From the NCBI GenBank assembly GCA_026686845.1, contig JAIVEN010000002.1, positions 28,556,001 through 28,620,000 of the forward strand: DNA of 64,000 nucleotides, written 5' to 3'. Both the position numbers and the translations under genes were made by a program. The stretch is from Adenanthera pavonina. Its lineage: Eukaryota > Streptophyta > Magnoliopsida > Fabales > Fabaceae. Shown piece by piece: positions 25,937-36,509 of this stretch. Every line of letters begins with the position of its first letter. The stretch's first letter is position 1. The notes under the pieces were generated by a model. That model was given only the letters and a program-made list of their open reading frames with translations. It ran no database searches and was not told where the DNA came from.

Positions 25937-27960
25937 TCAATTCTCTTTCTCAGTCAAACCAAATGCTATTGGATATAGTGAATCATTAGCATCAATCCCT
26001 ATTGCAATTGGAAGAATTCCTTTAGCATTCCCTTTTAGAAATGTCCAATCTAAGGCAATGAATGGCCTATAAGCTGTTCGCCATCCAACCTGCAAAAGAT
26101 AAAGTCACATATAGTTCAAACCTTCACAAGGAATCAACATTTGAAACATGATAAACAGGATTTAAAGATGAGTTACCTTGGAAGCATAGATACATACTAC
26201 TGAAGATCCATTTACCATTTTGCAAAGCATCCTTGCTTAATTCAACACTGACATCAAATCCAGGATTTGAAGATCTTAACTCACTACAAAAAGCTTCCAG
26301 ATTTTGATATTCATCTTTGTAGTTGCCCTCTATCTGCTGCATATCCTTTTAGCCCTCTTGCACTTATGGATGCTCACATATAGCTTTAGCTCATTTTCTA
26401 CATCCTTTTTCGGGTATATTTAGATTGACTTATGTATAAGTGATTATGCGGATAAGTACTTATCCATAATAAATTATGAGAATAAGTGATTATGTCAAAA
26501 GTAGTTTGTATTTAGATATTTTTATCTTATAAGTGATTTTGAGAAAAGAAATGTGTTTAGATTTTGGTAGTTTAAGTGATTATTGGATGGATAATGAGAA
26601 GAAAAAACTAAATAAGTAATTATGGGAGAATAAATGATTATCATAGGTAGAAAAAATCAACTTCTTTTATAAGCATTTAAATAAGTGCTTATTGAAAAGC
26701 AGCTTGCGTTTAAAAACTATAGCACATAATCACTTATATGATCCCATAATCACTTAATTTTTCTATCCAAACAGGCACGAATTCATGTCACTAATTTTGC
26801 ATTGGGTTTTTTCTGCACTTTGCTTTTTAAATTCTCGGGCATGTTCGTTTTGTTGAAGCTCTTGGATTCTGGTAAATCATAAGGCATCTATGCTCATAAC
26901 ACAAAGTCTTAACTTTTAACCCAGGGTTGGACCCATCTTTAGAGGAATATAACAGGAAAGGACAACCTTATTCACACACAGCCTTGATTCTCCCATTTTC
27001 ACTTTTAATTAACCTCAAATTAACCCCTCTGCTGGTAATTACATACCTATCAATGGCCCTCTTAATTTCTTCCTTATCGGCAAAGGTCATGCCCAGTATA
27101 AAGAAGGGCCTATTCTCTAATCTATCATACTCAGCAGGCCTTCTCTTTTCCTCTAAGGGTCCAATATCATCTTTTGGGCCCAAGTCCATACCTAAGTCTT
27201 CACTTTCATACTCACTCTCACCCTCAGATTCCTCACTATACATCCCATCTTCCGAATCATCACCCTCATCAGACACTACATCATTTTGTCCATTGTCATG
27301 TCCAATCCCACATACATCATTCATGTAGTTCACCTTTATGTCCTTAATTTCTCTCACATGGCCAATACCTTCACCTTCATTTCCCTCAACTTGAATTTTG
27401 TCGTCATCCAATCCATCATCTTTAATGTCCACACATTCATTACCTACACCATCATTACCCTCAGCTCTCTCACCTTCAATTCCATTGCCTTCATTACTAA
27501 TTCCATCATTACCTACCCCATCACCTTCATTACTTACGGCCTCTAAGCCTACTCCTTCAGTACCTGAACCTTCATCATCCAAACCTTCATTTCCCTCACC
27601 TTCAATTCCATTGCCTTCATTATACTAATCCCATCACAACCTACACAACATTGCCCACACCTTCATTAGCAACCCTAGTATTACCCAAAAAAAAAAAAAG
27701 TAGCAAAATTAAAATTAATTACTTTCATTTTCATGGAGTCATCACTTTGTTTCTTGCCATTGCTTACTAGATTGATTGCAACCACACTTCAGTTAATTGC
27801 CTCTGTAATTTGCTGGTTGAAGTCCTTGACGTTTTTGTCATCCTCCACATCCTCGTGCTCCTCCACTTCCACATCGACTTCCTCAACATTCCCCTCTTCT
27901 CGCATCTCATCAACGTCATCATTAACATTCCCATCTCATGTCATTCTTCTATCCGCAATT
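25937..27960 (-). pseudogene. Mutator-like (MULE) transposase, broken
   Basis: Pieces read in order on the minus strand. First comes a very acidic Asp/Glu/Gly/Asn-rich N-terminal region (27960-27160, two frames). Next is the Mu DNA-binding segment RPFFILGMTFADKEEIKRAI...NGRIKAVCE (near 27120-26968). A CYEHRC-type zinc motif with QNPRASTK follows near 26880-26820, then YVSIHKCKRAKR near 26360, then NLEAFCSELRSSNPG (26177-26342). An intron with good GT/AG sites (26090-26176) precedes the catalytic-region exon RPFIALDWTFLKG...GIDANDSLYP..AFGLTEKEN, which ends in TGA at 25937. The family core normally continues well past this, so the C-terminal half is missing. Frameshifts near 26345 and the MITE at about 26400-26785 also break it. 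Confidence 0.75.
26400..26785. repeat. hAT-like MITE inside the MULE pseudogene
   Basis: Left end GGGTATATTTAGATTG, right end (other strand) GTGCCTGTTTGGATAG, followed on both arms by AAGTGATTATG. Interior words TAAGTGATTA and ATAAGTACTTATC recur in both orientations. It separates two adjacent transposase motifs on the minus strand. The exact target duplication is unclear. Confidence 0.6.
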
Positions 27961-27966
27961 TGCTGA

Positions 27967-28917
27967 GTCAATCAAAGTAATTTCATTGTGTCGCTACAAA
28001 AATTTATCGAGTTATAATTTCACTGTGTCACTACAAACAAAACTGTGCCTGTCAGAAATGATTCCTGACCTGTGAATTGACAAAGATTCTAAAGCCCCAC
28101 AAAAATCTGAAGCCACATGAGCATAACTCAGTCGTCTCTTCAAAGGCCCCAACTCAAGCGTTCATCTTCTCAATTCTTCTACCCTATCATTGTGGTTCAG
28201 ACATAAATATTCCCTTCATCAAGGTCATGTGTGCCATCGATCAAAACAAAAGCCAGGTCGTGAGTGACAAAAAAATGAATGGATAGATCTTCCAACTCAG
28301 ACACCATGCAGACGGACAAGTAGGATGGCATTGGTCAAATAAATGGACACATGACAGACTAACTATTAACGTTCCTGCTTATGTCGAAGTAGGGCAAATT
28401 GCTCCAAGTTTGAAACATCTTAAGGTACGAGTAGCGCCTAAGAGATACTTTTGAGTTAGATTTACCTTTAACCCTACAAACTATTCAAAAATTTCAGACT
28501 GGGGTCTCTACTGACCCCTCCTGTTGCAGGTTTTTTTTTCTTTTTTTAATAAAAAATTTTAAATAAAAACTAGATTTTTCAGGAATTATGTAGATATATA
28601 TTTTGTATAGTTTTAAAATTTTATTTATTAAAATAATACTATATAGTAAAAACTGATCTCTGTAATTTGCAATTCTATACATTTTTTTAATAATTAAGAA
28701 AAATATTAAAAGATTTTAAAATTGCACAAAATATGCGTTTACATGGTTCTCAAGAAATCTATTTTTTATTTGTAATTAAAAAAAAGGGGAAAAACTGCCA
28801 CGGTCCTTTCTTTCTTGTGTACATACGCTTTTCTCATTGAGGAATTGAGGTCCAGATGCATAGTATCAAAGTCACTTGTTTTGATCTATAATAATGTTTG
28901 ATAATGAATTGGCTTAA
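27967..28917. other. intergenic DNA upstream of the MULE pseudogene
   Basis: Includes the presumed 5' flank of the transposase gene. No gene, no long TIR and no RNA gene was recognised. A second A+T-rich stretch begins near 28530. Confidence 0.45.
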
Positions 28918-28922
28918 GTTTT

Positions 28923-31313
28923 TGTAACATCCATCATGATATCTCTCTTGACATTGTGTTCAAGACCGGAGAAAACATGACGGAGGAAGGTTCAAGTGGA
29001 GTCTGAAAGAACTCCACATTGCGGCAAGAAGTAGGGTCGCCGTGGTGAGAGTGTGTCCAGTGGCTCTTTTTGGCGGAAAACTGGTGGAGCCGCGGCGAGG
29101 ATCGGGAATTTTGTTTAAATCCGGATCATTTCGGATGATCGAAAGGAAAGAAAATAGAGGAGAACCGAGGGAGCTTTGCTAGGGCTTGCTGGATTCGGCC
29201 ATTGAGAGTAATTTTCGGACCTCAAGGGCTTGGATTCAAGTTGATAAGTGTTCTCTACCCCTCCCTCTCCATTTTCTTTAGTTGAAATTTGAGGTTTTTC
29301 GGTTATATGTCGGTACTTCAGGTTTAGGACGAAATTCACCAATTGAAATAGATGAAATAGTGTTAATGAAGTGTGTTTTGGTATTCTTGTTGCTTGGGTG
29401 TGAGTTTTGAAGGGTTTATGTATAATTTGAGCTTAATCCTAAGTTGTTTTTGGTTTGGGTTCTTGGGAATCCGAGTTGTATGGAATTACGTGGTGTTTTA
29501 ATGGTTCCAAAGAGCTTATTGATATGTGAAAGGGGTGTTGGAACATTGGGTTAGGTTAAAGTCGTTGAATTGTGATGTTTGATTATTGGTATGTTGTGTT
29601 AATCAAGGTATGATGATATTGTTAAGGTTGTTTGGTTGCTTGGAGAAGGCTAGTCGTGGGATTGGTGTTCAAAAAAGCTTGTAGAACTCGTGTGAGCATG
29701 GTATTGACAACCTAAAGTAACCGGGTGTTTGTTTGTATTGTATTGTATGATATTATGTATATTTGTGTATATATATGCATGTTTCTTTCATACCACGATA
29801 TGGATGTGTTTGTGTGTACTGTTTTCTATATATCGCGGTATTCACACAGCTAGATGATGTTTATGATGATTATGATGATGATATTGACATAACATGATAT
29901 GATGTATACATGACATTGTGATATGATGATGATGACTATATGATGATACATGAGCATTACCACATGACATTGTGAGATTGTGATATATGGTGGATTTGGT
30001 GGTGATGATGATATAATATATGATGATATACGTTAGAGAGGATAAGGATGGAATATATATATTAGGGAGGATAAGGATGGGATCCTTGCGGCTAAATTGC
30101 CTCCTATGGCTAGGAGGGGAAAGACGCATAGTGGACTGCACCTTCCCTAAATAGCCGCCAATTCGTGGTGGGAAAGGGGAAGGAGAGCCACGATCCGAAC
30201 ATTAGTGTTACCTTTGGCCGGGTACACTAATGGGAAGTGAGCTTGGTGATGTCCCGGAATCAGTCTTCACTGACTGTTGGAAGGGAATTACCTATATGAA
30301 ATGTCTTGTTATAACGATAGCCTATGGTTCTAGCTGTGTGCGAGGGAGACATGCATTCCATTCATTTCACATTATATTCATGAGTTGCATGAGATATATG
30401 TATATATATGTGTGTGTGTGGTTGTCCCCGGATATTGAGACATTGTCTCACATCCCTCTCCCATGAACTAACCTTTTAAGTGACAGTTCTGGTACTAGTC
30501 CGGAGAAGACATGGGAGTAGCTACATACGTGGGAATAGTTTATGTAGTGTTTGTAAATTGGATATTGTATCTTATGCCAAGTAGGATAGAATGATTTGTA
30601 ATGAATGTATGACATTGTAAGACTTGTATGGATTGTATGTATGTTGTATATATGGTTATGTATGAAGAAAGTTGGAATTGAGCCTGGTTGGTATGTTTTG
30701 GGGCCTGTAGCCTATTTGTCAAGTAGGGGTTCCAAGGGGTCGAATCTTAGAGGAGTGGTTCCTTTGGAGTGAAATCTCTTTGAACAAGTTGCTCTGGGGG
30801 TTTTGTACCTGCATGAATAGTCTTTGAGTGACCATTTGCCTCTGGTGGCAATTGGAGGTGGTTAGTGGTGAATTTTGGTCAATAAGTGGTCGAAACAGTG
30901 TCAGGGATCCAGAATCTCCATACAAAGTTGGATTGAGGTGAAAGTGGTGTCTATGACTAGTTTGAGACTAGATTAACTTGTAGGAGTTGAGATCAAGTCA
31001 ATCGGAGGTTGGAGCATAAAGTTATGCGCGTCAGAAGTCCTCCCCGGTGCATGGAAGTTGCTGATATGAAAAATCAGCATGGGGTGCCGTGGCTCCAGGG
31101 TCCAGGCCGCGGTACCAGTGAGGACAGAAGCGAGTGAAAACAAGGGAGGACAGTACTATAGCGGTCGCGGCCCCAACCCACTTTCTGGCATTTTTGGGTT
31201 CGTTTCCGCTGTTTTGAAGCTTTGAAGAGTTGTTTTGAGTTGTCGGAATTGTGTTTGGTTGAATTTTGTAGTTTTTGATCATGTCTGAAGGTGTCAGAAA
31301 ATAGGGTATTACA
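28923..31313 (+). repeat. solo LTR of a gypsy-type element
   Basis: 2391 bp, starting TGTAACATCC and ending GGGTATTACA, flanked by a perfect 5-bp duplication GTTTT (28918-28922 and 31314-31318). There is no internal domain, primer site or second LTR next to it. Its start (TGTAACATC) and length match those of the 13931-23501 element, but the sequence is otherwise different. It holds ATGATG-rich and AGGATAAGGATGG repeats at 29850-30080. Solo LTRs arise by recombination between the two LTRs of one element. Confidence 0.85.
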
Positions 31314-31510
31314 GTTTTGATGTAATAGGATTTCAAAAATTTGATCTCGAGAATGAAAGCACAATGTCAAAATTAGAAAAAGTAATCTGTTTTAAGTAAC
31401 TCACTTAGCATTTGGACCTTCTTGGTTGTTGTCTTGTTGATTAAGCATATATCTCTTGCTTTTTTTTGGCCTGATATAGCATGTTTTGTTCATTTCTCTC
31501 ACATCTTATA

Positions 31511-31900
31511 GATGATGAAATTAATGGTTTTGATATCATTTGTTGAAACCTTGATATCACAAGCATCAACAAGAAAAGAAAACAAAACACACACAAATTT
31601 AAACTGATTTGATTTTTTAAATAAACATATCTTTATGATATCAAATAAAGAATTTTCACTGAAGTTTAATTAGTCATAATTTTTTTAACAAGAATTTATA
31701 TAGTTTTATAACCCAAAATTTTGAACAAAAAATTATGAAGTCTTGAGTGAAATTTCATGTTTGATATCATAGACATAATTTTATCTGAGACATCAAATTA
31801 TGTCAAATTTACGTGTTGCTTTTATTGTTTTTATCTTGTGTGTGCTTGTGCATTGAGATTTCAACAAATTAACGATATCAAAACTATTAATTTCATCATC
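31511..31900. repeat. inverted-repeat (foldback) element
   Basis: The left arm, beginning GATGATGAAATTAATGGTTT, recurs on the other strand at the right end as GATGATGAAATTAATAGTTT. Homology continues for about 85 bp on each arm through TTGTTGAAA and ACACACA words. The spacer is about 220 bp and A+T-rich. Its transcript would fold into an imperfect hairpin. Confidence 0.65.
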
Positions 31901-32208
31901 ACATGTAAAAAAATAAACAAAAATTTGCATCAACAATCAAGTAATCTCTGTGCCACGTCAACAGGTCCAATTAAATGCTACGTACATAAGTTGACATTGC
32001 GATTCCATTTCTGAGATGGAAATTCCATCACAGGACACCAAAACATAAACCAATTCATTGTCACACAATATTTTTTGTTGCAAATCCCTCATCAGTACTA
32101 CAAATTAAGAAGCAAACATCATTACATCGATCAAGCACTCCTTAATTTCTCTCTACACCCACATAAAAGTGAATAGTAATGTGTGACATAGAACCAGCTT
32201 CTGCTAAA

Positions 32209-32958
32209 TCAGACAGCATCGACAGCAATCCTCATGGCAGACTCGCAGTGGCCAGGAAAATTGCAGATGAAGTAGTTCTGTCCCGTGACCAGCTTGATCT
32301 GATCCTTTCCTGACGTGAAAACCTTAGCACCTTCTGGAGTCGTGCATGTATCATACCCGTTCTGGTCTACTACGGCCACATTGTGAGTCCCAGGGCTATA
32401 GTTGAACACTGCATATAAAAGCAACATATAGCAATCAGTGTTATGAATTACTAGCTAGTTAGATCTTATATTCTATGATAAATTAAGTAGAGCCGATTTC
32501 TAGGCCAAGTCAATCTCCAACTCGATTTTACTCGCGCACATTCCTAATTGTAAATTAACTATCCATTAATCCTAACTAGTTGTTTATGTGAACTCTGAAC
32601 TCTGAACTCTTCAATTAACGTGAAAAATAAATCATTCAAGACAGTGTCGCATTAATTAATTCAACAGTGACACTATTACTTTCAATCGAGAAAGAATCCA
32701 TATTCATCAATGAGAATGGTAGAGACGTAATAAAGTGGGGTTTGAGTAAGGGAATATGACTTGAAGGATAGATAGGCACTAACCGAGAGTATCACCAGCC
32801 TTAAATGTCTTCCCTTGAGGCCATCCTTGAGTGTTAAATGTCCAACCATCTGCATCTCCGACGGTGAAGGTGTCTGCATGAGCCATCTCAGAGAGGAGCA
32901 ATGTGAAGCAGAATGATAGCATTAGACCTGAGATTGCACTGCCTCTTCCCATAGCCAT
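32209..32958 (-). CDS. plantacyanin (basic blue protein family), acidic paralogue
   Basis: Secreted type-I copper protein of the phytocyanin family, 124 aa. Exon 1 is 32958-32784 and exon 2 is 32408-32209, with a 375-bp GT-AG intron in phase 1, the usual single intron of this family. The first of two near-adjacent Met codons (MAMGRG) is taken as start. A signal peptide ends at AHA (residue 28). Copper ligands are His67, Cys107, His112 and Met117, with the C-x4-H-x4-M spacing of cucumber basic protein. Cys80 and Cys113 form the conserved disulfide. There is no Pro/Ser-rich or GPI tail, so it is a plantacyanin rather than a uclacyanin, stellacyanin or early-nodulin type. The mature protein counts 10 acidic and 6 Lys/Arg residues (net about -4), unlike its neighbour at 35632-36363. 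Plantacyanins act in the extracellular matrix, with proposed roles in pollen-tube guidance and anther development in some plants (family knowledge). Confidence 0.95.
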
Positions 32959-33048
32959 CGTTATGATTTGGAATTTCAGTTCTGTGAGAGAGAAAATGGC
33001 AGAAAGTGATAGTTTTTCTGGTTGCAATTAGGCTTAGGAATGAATAGG

Positions 33049-33056
33049 ATTTTATA
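33049..33056 (-). promoter_or_regulatory. TATA box of the acidic plantacyanin gene
   Basis: TATAAAAT on the minus strand, 91 bp before the start codon, embedded in CAGCTATAAAATCCTATTC. The same block sits at the same distance before the paralogue at 35632-36363. Confidence 0.75.
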
Positions 33057-33059
33057 GCT

Positions 33060-35580
33060 GAGGGGAAGGTGTGAAAGCGTTAATGTGATACTGATACATG
33101 ACTCACCGGACCCACCTGTTTTAGTGTTCAATGTTTTTAATTAATGTTGTGAAAGCCAATGCAGATATGTCAGTGTATTAGTAATAAATTAGACGCGCGA
33201 TATTCCTCCATTTTTAAACAATTGACATTTTAGAGTTATATATAAATTAAAAAAAATTAATAAATAGCTTAATAATTAATAAAAATATAATTATATTTTA
33301 CTATAATACCATTATATTTGGAAGTATTTTATTCCTTAATATTATCTCCATCTCAAAATATAATAAATAAATCATCACAACCAAGAAAATTGTTATACAT
33401 ATTAAATATGTTGTAAAGAATTTTTTTTCTTCAAAAATATCCTTATTTAATGTTTCTACTTAACTTTCCTTTAATTTTGCCTCATAAAAATAAGTCTAGT
33501 TTGATTGAGTGTAAAATTGAAAAAAATGTATGCCCTCTAGTTCTATATATAGGATTTTTTATTCTGATCCTAAATATAAGACCCTTTACAATATACGAGG
33601 TAGTATTTATTATACATTTCCAAAAAATGCCCCTATTTAATGTATTTAAAGAGAAAGAGAAAGAAATTAAATAAGAGTAGTTTTGAAAACATATTGAAAT
33701 TTTTGGAGAAATTGAGGTAGTTAATTAGTTTTAATTAGAATTCTTAATTTATGTGATTCGGTTAAAAGGGTCTTATAATAAGAACAAGAGGAAGTATTAA
33801 TTACTTAAACAAAAGTCATTTGTCTTCATACTTTAAAACAAAACAAATTTAAAAAATGTCCCCTATATTATGAAACAGAGAGGTAGTGTTTCTTTTTTCA
33901 TTATTTTTAAAGGATAAAATTATTAAAAGGTAATTAATGTCATCTTGAAATTAAAATGTGATAATTGTTTAAAAACAAAATAAAATGTTTAAAGTATCAA
34001 TTGTTCAAAAATGGAGAAAGTAATTCAGAGAATCATAATAACTGAACCTGCTCAACTTTAAATTCTTACACGGTTACACCAAACCCAAATAACTCATACA
34101 ACAACTTGTTTGGCGGTTTACACTCATACTATTGACTACATTTTCTCGGGGAGGAATCATGACTAAGTTAATGACTTCAACTAAAGGCCATTCTATAATC
34201 ACTTTCAAGTTTTACTGCGAGAGGCAATGGCTTATTTTTTAACCTTACTATGCCAAACAAAAGTATTCTCTTAACTCTTTGTATGGAAAATATTTTATTG
34301 GAAAAAATAAAACCTATATTGATGATCTATATATCTTAAAAAAATTAGTTTTGATCTGTAGATTATGGGATATACCGTAGGTTGTGAGATATACCATAGA
34401 TGCTAAAAAAAAATAAGGGTTGTCTAGTGCATTTTAGATATTTTCCTAATAATATCCCTTATTAATGTCTAGAATTTGCATATTTTACACATGAGAGAGA
34501 TCATTAATTACATATGGTCTATAAGTTTTAGGAATTAATTAAATGAGTATATTTTCGGGGGAAACATTTTTGTGATAAATTTAATTATCTTAACTATTTT
34601 TAAATATTTTTCTTGATTTATATAAAATAGTTATTTATATTTCTTATATTTGAATAGCTGCTTGTTTAAGTAGTTTTATTGTTTCCACATGTCTCTAAAC
34701 TTGTTTGAGGACTCTTAATAGTTAGAAGATAAGGAAGGCCATGAAGGGGTCATTGATCTATTCGGTTTACACAAAAAGTTTCACATTAATGGGAGAAAGT
34801 TTCAAGAGTACTCATAAATTTTAGTGAAATCTCCTCATTTGGAATTCTTTCTCTTGTGTATGTATGCTTTTGTTATTGAGGTCACAACAAATAACACTGA
34901 AGTCATTCATTTCGATCTATAGGGAAAGAGAGTGAAAAGAACAGGAGTTGGTGATGTTAAAGAAAAAAGATAAAAGAGGTGTTACAAACAATTTCATCAA
35001 AAAATGGATTACCATGTACAAAATAAATATTAAGTATCAATTTTTTTTATCAAAAAGTTAATACTAGTCAATATCAAAACTATTTTAATAAAGTAATAAT
35101 ATACATTTTATTTGTTTTTTAAATATATCAGTAATATATATTATAAATATTTACTTTGTTTGTGGTGCACATATCATATATATATATATATATATATATA
35201 TAGAGGAGTGGAGCCAAAAGTAAGTATATATATATACTTTAAGGGAAGGTGCTGGAAGAGATGAGGGCGGAGGGCCCCTCCCACCTTTAACCTATGTCCG
35301 CCACTCATTCATCTCAGACCACATACAATATACAGAAAAATATGCCTAGATTTTTTAAATTCGGTACACTAAAACTAAAATGTAAACACGATTTTCACAC
35401 GTTTATTCTAACTAAACCATTGGCAGCATTACAAAGAGCAGCAAGCACCAATACATCAAACCCACCTTTCTCCTCACATCCACATAAAAGTGGGAAAAGT
35501 AATGGGCTAATAGCAACTAATTAAGCAAATACACAACAAGTAGTAAAAGAAAGTAGATAGATACGTGATAGAAATTAAAA
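33060..35580. other. spacer between the plantacyanin genes
   Basis: A+T-rich, non-coding. It holds the family-A MITE 33531-33794 and an (AT)n tract at 35176-35202. The segment 35400-35490 resembles the 3' flank of the other plantacyanin gene (CACATAAAAGTG word near 32160), showing that the duplication unit included the 3' UTR. Confidence 0.6.
33531..33794. repeat. Stowaway-like MITE, family A
   Basis: 264 bp, TA on both sides, with internal sequence matching the copies at 2433-2695 and 40650-40914. Ends CCCTCTAGTTC / AACAAGAGGAAG have a few substitutions. Confidence 0.75.
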
Positions 35581-35589
35581 GGTTATAGC

Positions 35590-35610
35590 ATATATATATA
35601 TATATATATA
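35590..35610. repeat. (AT)10 microsatellite
   Basis: AT dinucleotides in the 3' flank of the basic plantacyanin gene, about 20 bp from its stop codon. Confidence 0.9.
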
Positions 35611-35631
35611 GATGCAGCTAATTCTGGTAAA

Positions 35632-36363
35632 TCAGACAGCATTGACAGCAATCTTCATGGCAGATTCGCAGTGGCCAGGAAAACTGCAGATGAAGTAGTT
35701 CTGTCCTTTGACCAGCTTGATGCGATCCTTCCCCGACGTGAAAACCTTAGCACCTTTTGGAGCCCTGCACGTATCGTAACCAGCCTTGTTTACTGGCACC
35801 ACGTTGTGAGTCCCAGGCCGATAGTTGAACACTGCATATACATAAACAAAATATAACAATCATAAGATTATGTGTTATATATGAAGCACTAGTAGGATCT
35901 TTTATTTTATGCTGGAGTAAGTGGAGCCGGTTTACGGTCGGCTCAATTTTCGGCTCGGTCTGACTAGTGTATAAATAGAAACAGAATACAACAATCATAG
36001 GGCTAGGAAGTCAAGTATTAGGAGGATCTTGCGTGTTTTATGATGAAGTTACTGTGTCTATGCTGAAAATTACTGTACAAGAAAATTTTCATCTATATAT
36101 GCAGAAGAAGCTGAGAGTAAATCTCTGAAAATGAGAATGATGACTAGCAGTGAGTTCTTAACTAAATTGAAGGATAGGTACTAACCGAGAGTATCACCAG
36201 CCCTGAATATCTTTCCTTTGGGCCATCCTTGAATGTTAAATGTCCAACCACCAGCACCTCCGACGGCGAAGGTGGCGGCGTGAGCCGGCTCAGAGAAGAG
36301 CAGCATGAAGCAGAATAAAAGAACAAGACCTGATGAGATTGCACTGCCTCTTCCCAAAGCCAT
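35632..36363 (-). CDS. plantacyanin (basic blue protein family), basic paralogue
   Basis: Tandem paralogue of the gene at 32209-32958, 125 aa. Exons are 36363-36186 and 35831-35632, with a 354-bp intron at the identical position and phase. Signal peptide ends at AHA (residue 29). Copper ligands are His68, Cys108, His113 and Met118; disulfide Cys81-Cys114. By eye about three quarters of mature residues match the neighbour, but most replacements swap neutral or acidic residues for Lys/Arg: 13 basic and 4 acidic residues, net about +9. This is the classical 'basic blue' charge, which probably makes it the ancestral state, although the sequence alone cannot show direction. Both copies look intact. 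Confidence 0.95.
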
Positions 36364-36454
36364 CGTTGTGATTTAGAGTTTGAGTTGTGTGAGGGAGAAT
36401 GAAGATGGGGGAAAGTGATAATTTTGGTTGCGATTAGGTGGGAGAATGAATAGG

Positions 36455-36462
36455 ATTTTATA
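36455..36462 (-). promoter_or_regulatory. TATA box of the basic plantacyanin gene
   Basis: TATAAAAT on the minus strand, 92 bp before the start codon, inside a block (GAATGAATAGGATTTTATAG on the plus strand) shared with the paralogue. Confidence 0.75.
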
Positions 36463-36509
36463 GCTGTGGGGAAGGTGAAGGTGAATGCCTTAATGGTCAT
36501 TCAAGGCTC

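Noticed and set aside
26927..27966. Several plus-strand Ser/Pro/Thr-rich frames that resemble a low-complexity secreted protein
   Set aside because: They are the antisense of the acidic leader of the MULE transposase, whose minus-strand frame continues into recognisable transposase motifs.
29850..30030. ATGATG-rich direct repeats considered as a CRISPR-like or regulatory array
   Set aside because: Units are irregular, with no spacers of fixed length, and they lie within a plant LTR.
29842..30141. His-rich minus-strand frame (HHHHITMSCIHHI...)
   Set aside because: It is produced by ATGATG repeats in the solo LTR, not by a metal-binding protein gene.
31031..31370. Two minus-strand frames of about 100 codons
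   Set aside because: They lie in the 3' end of the solo LTR and show no domain.
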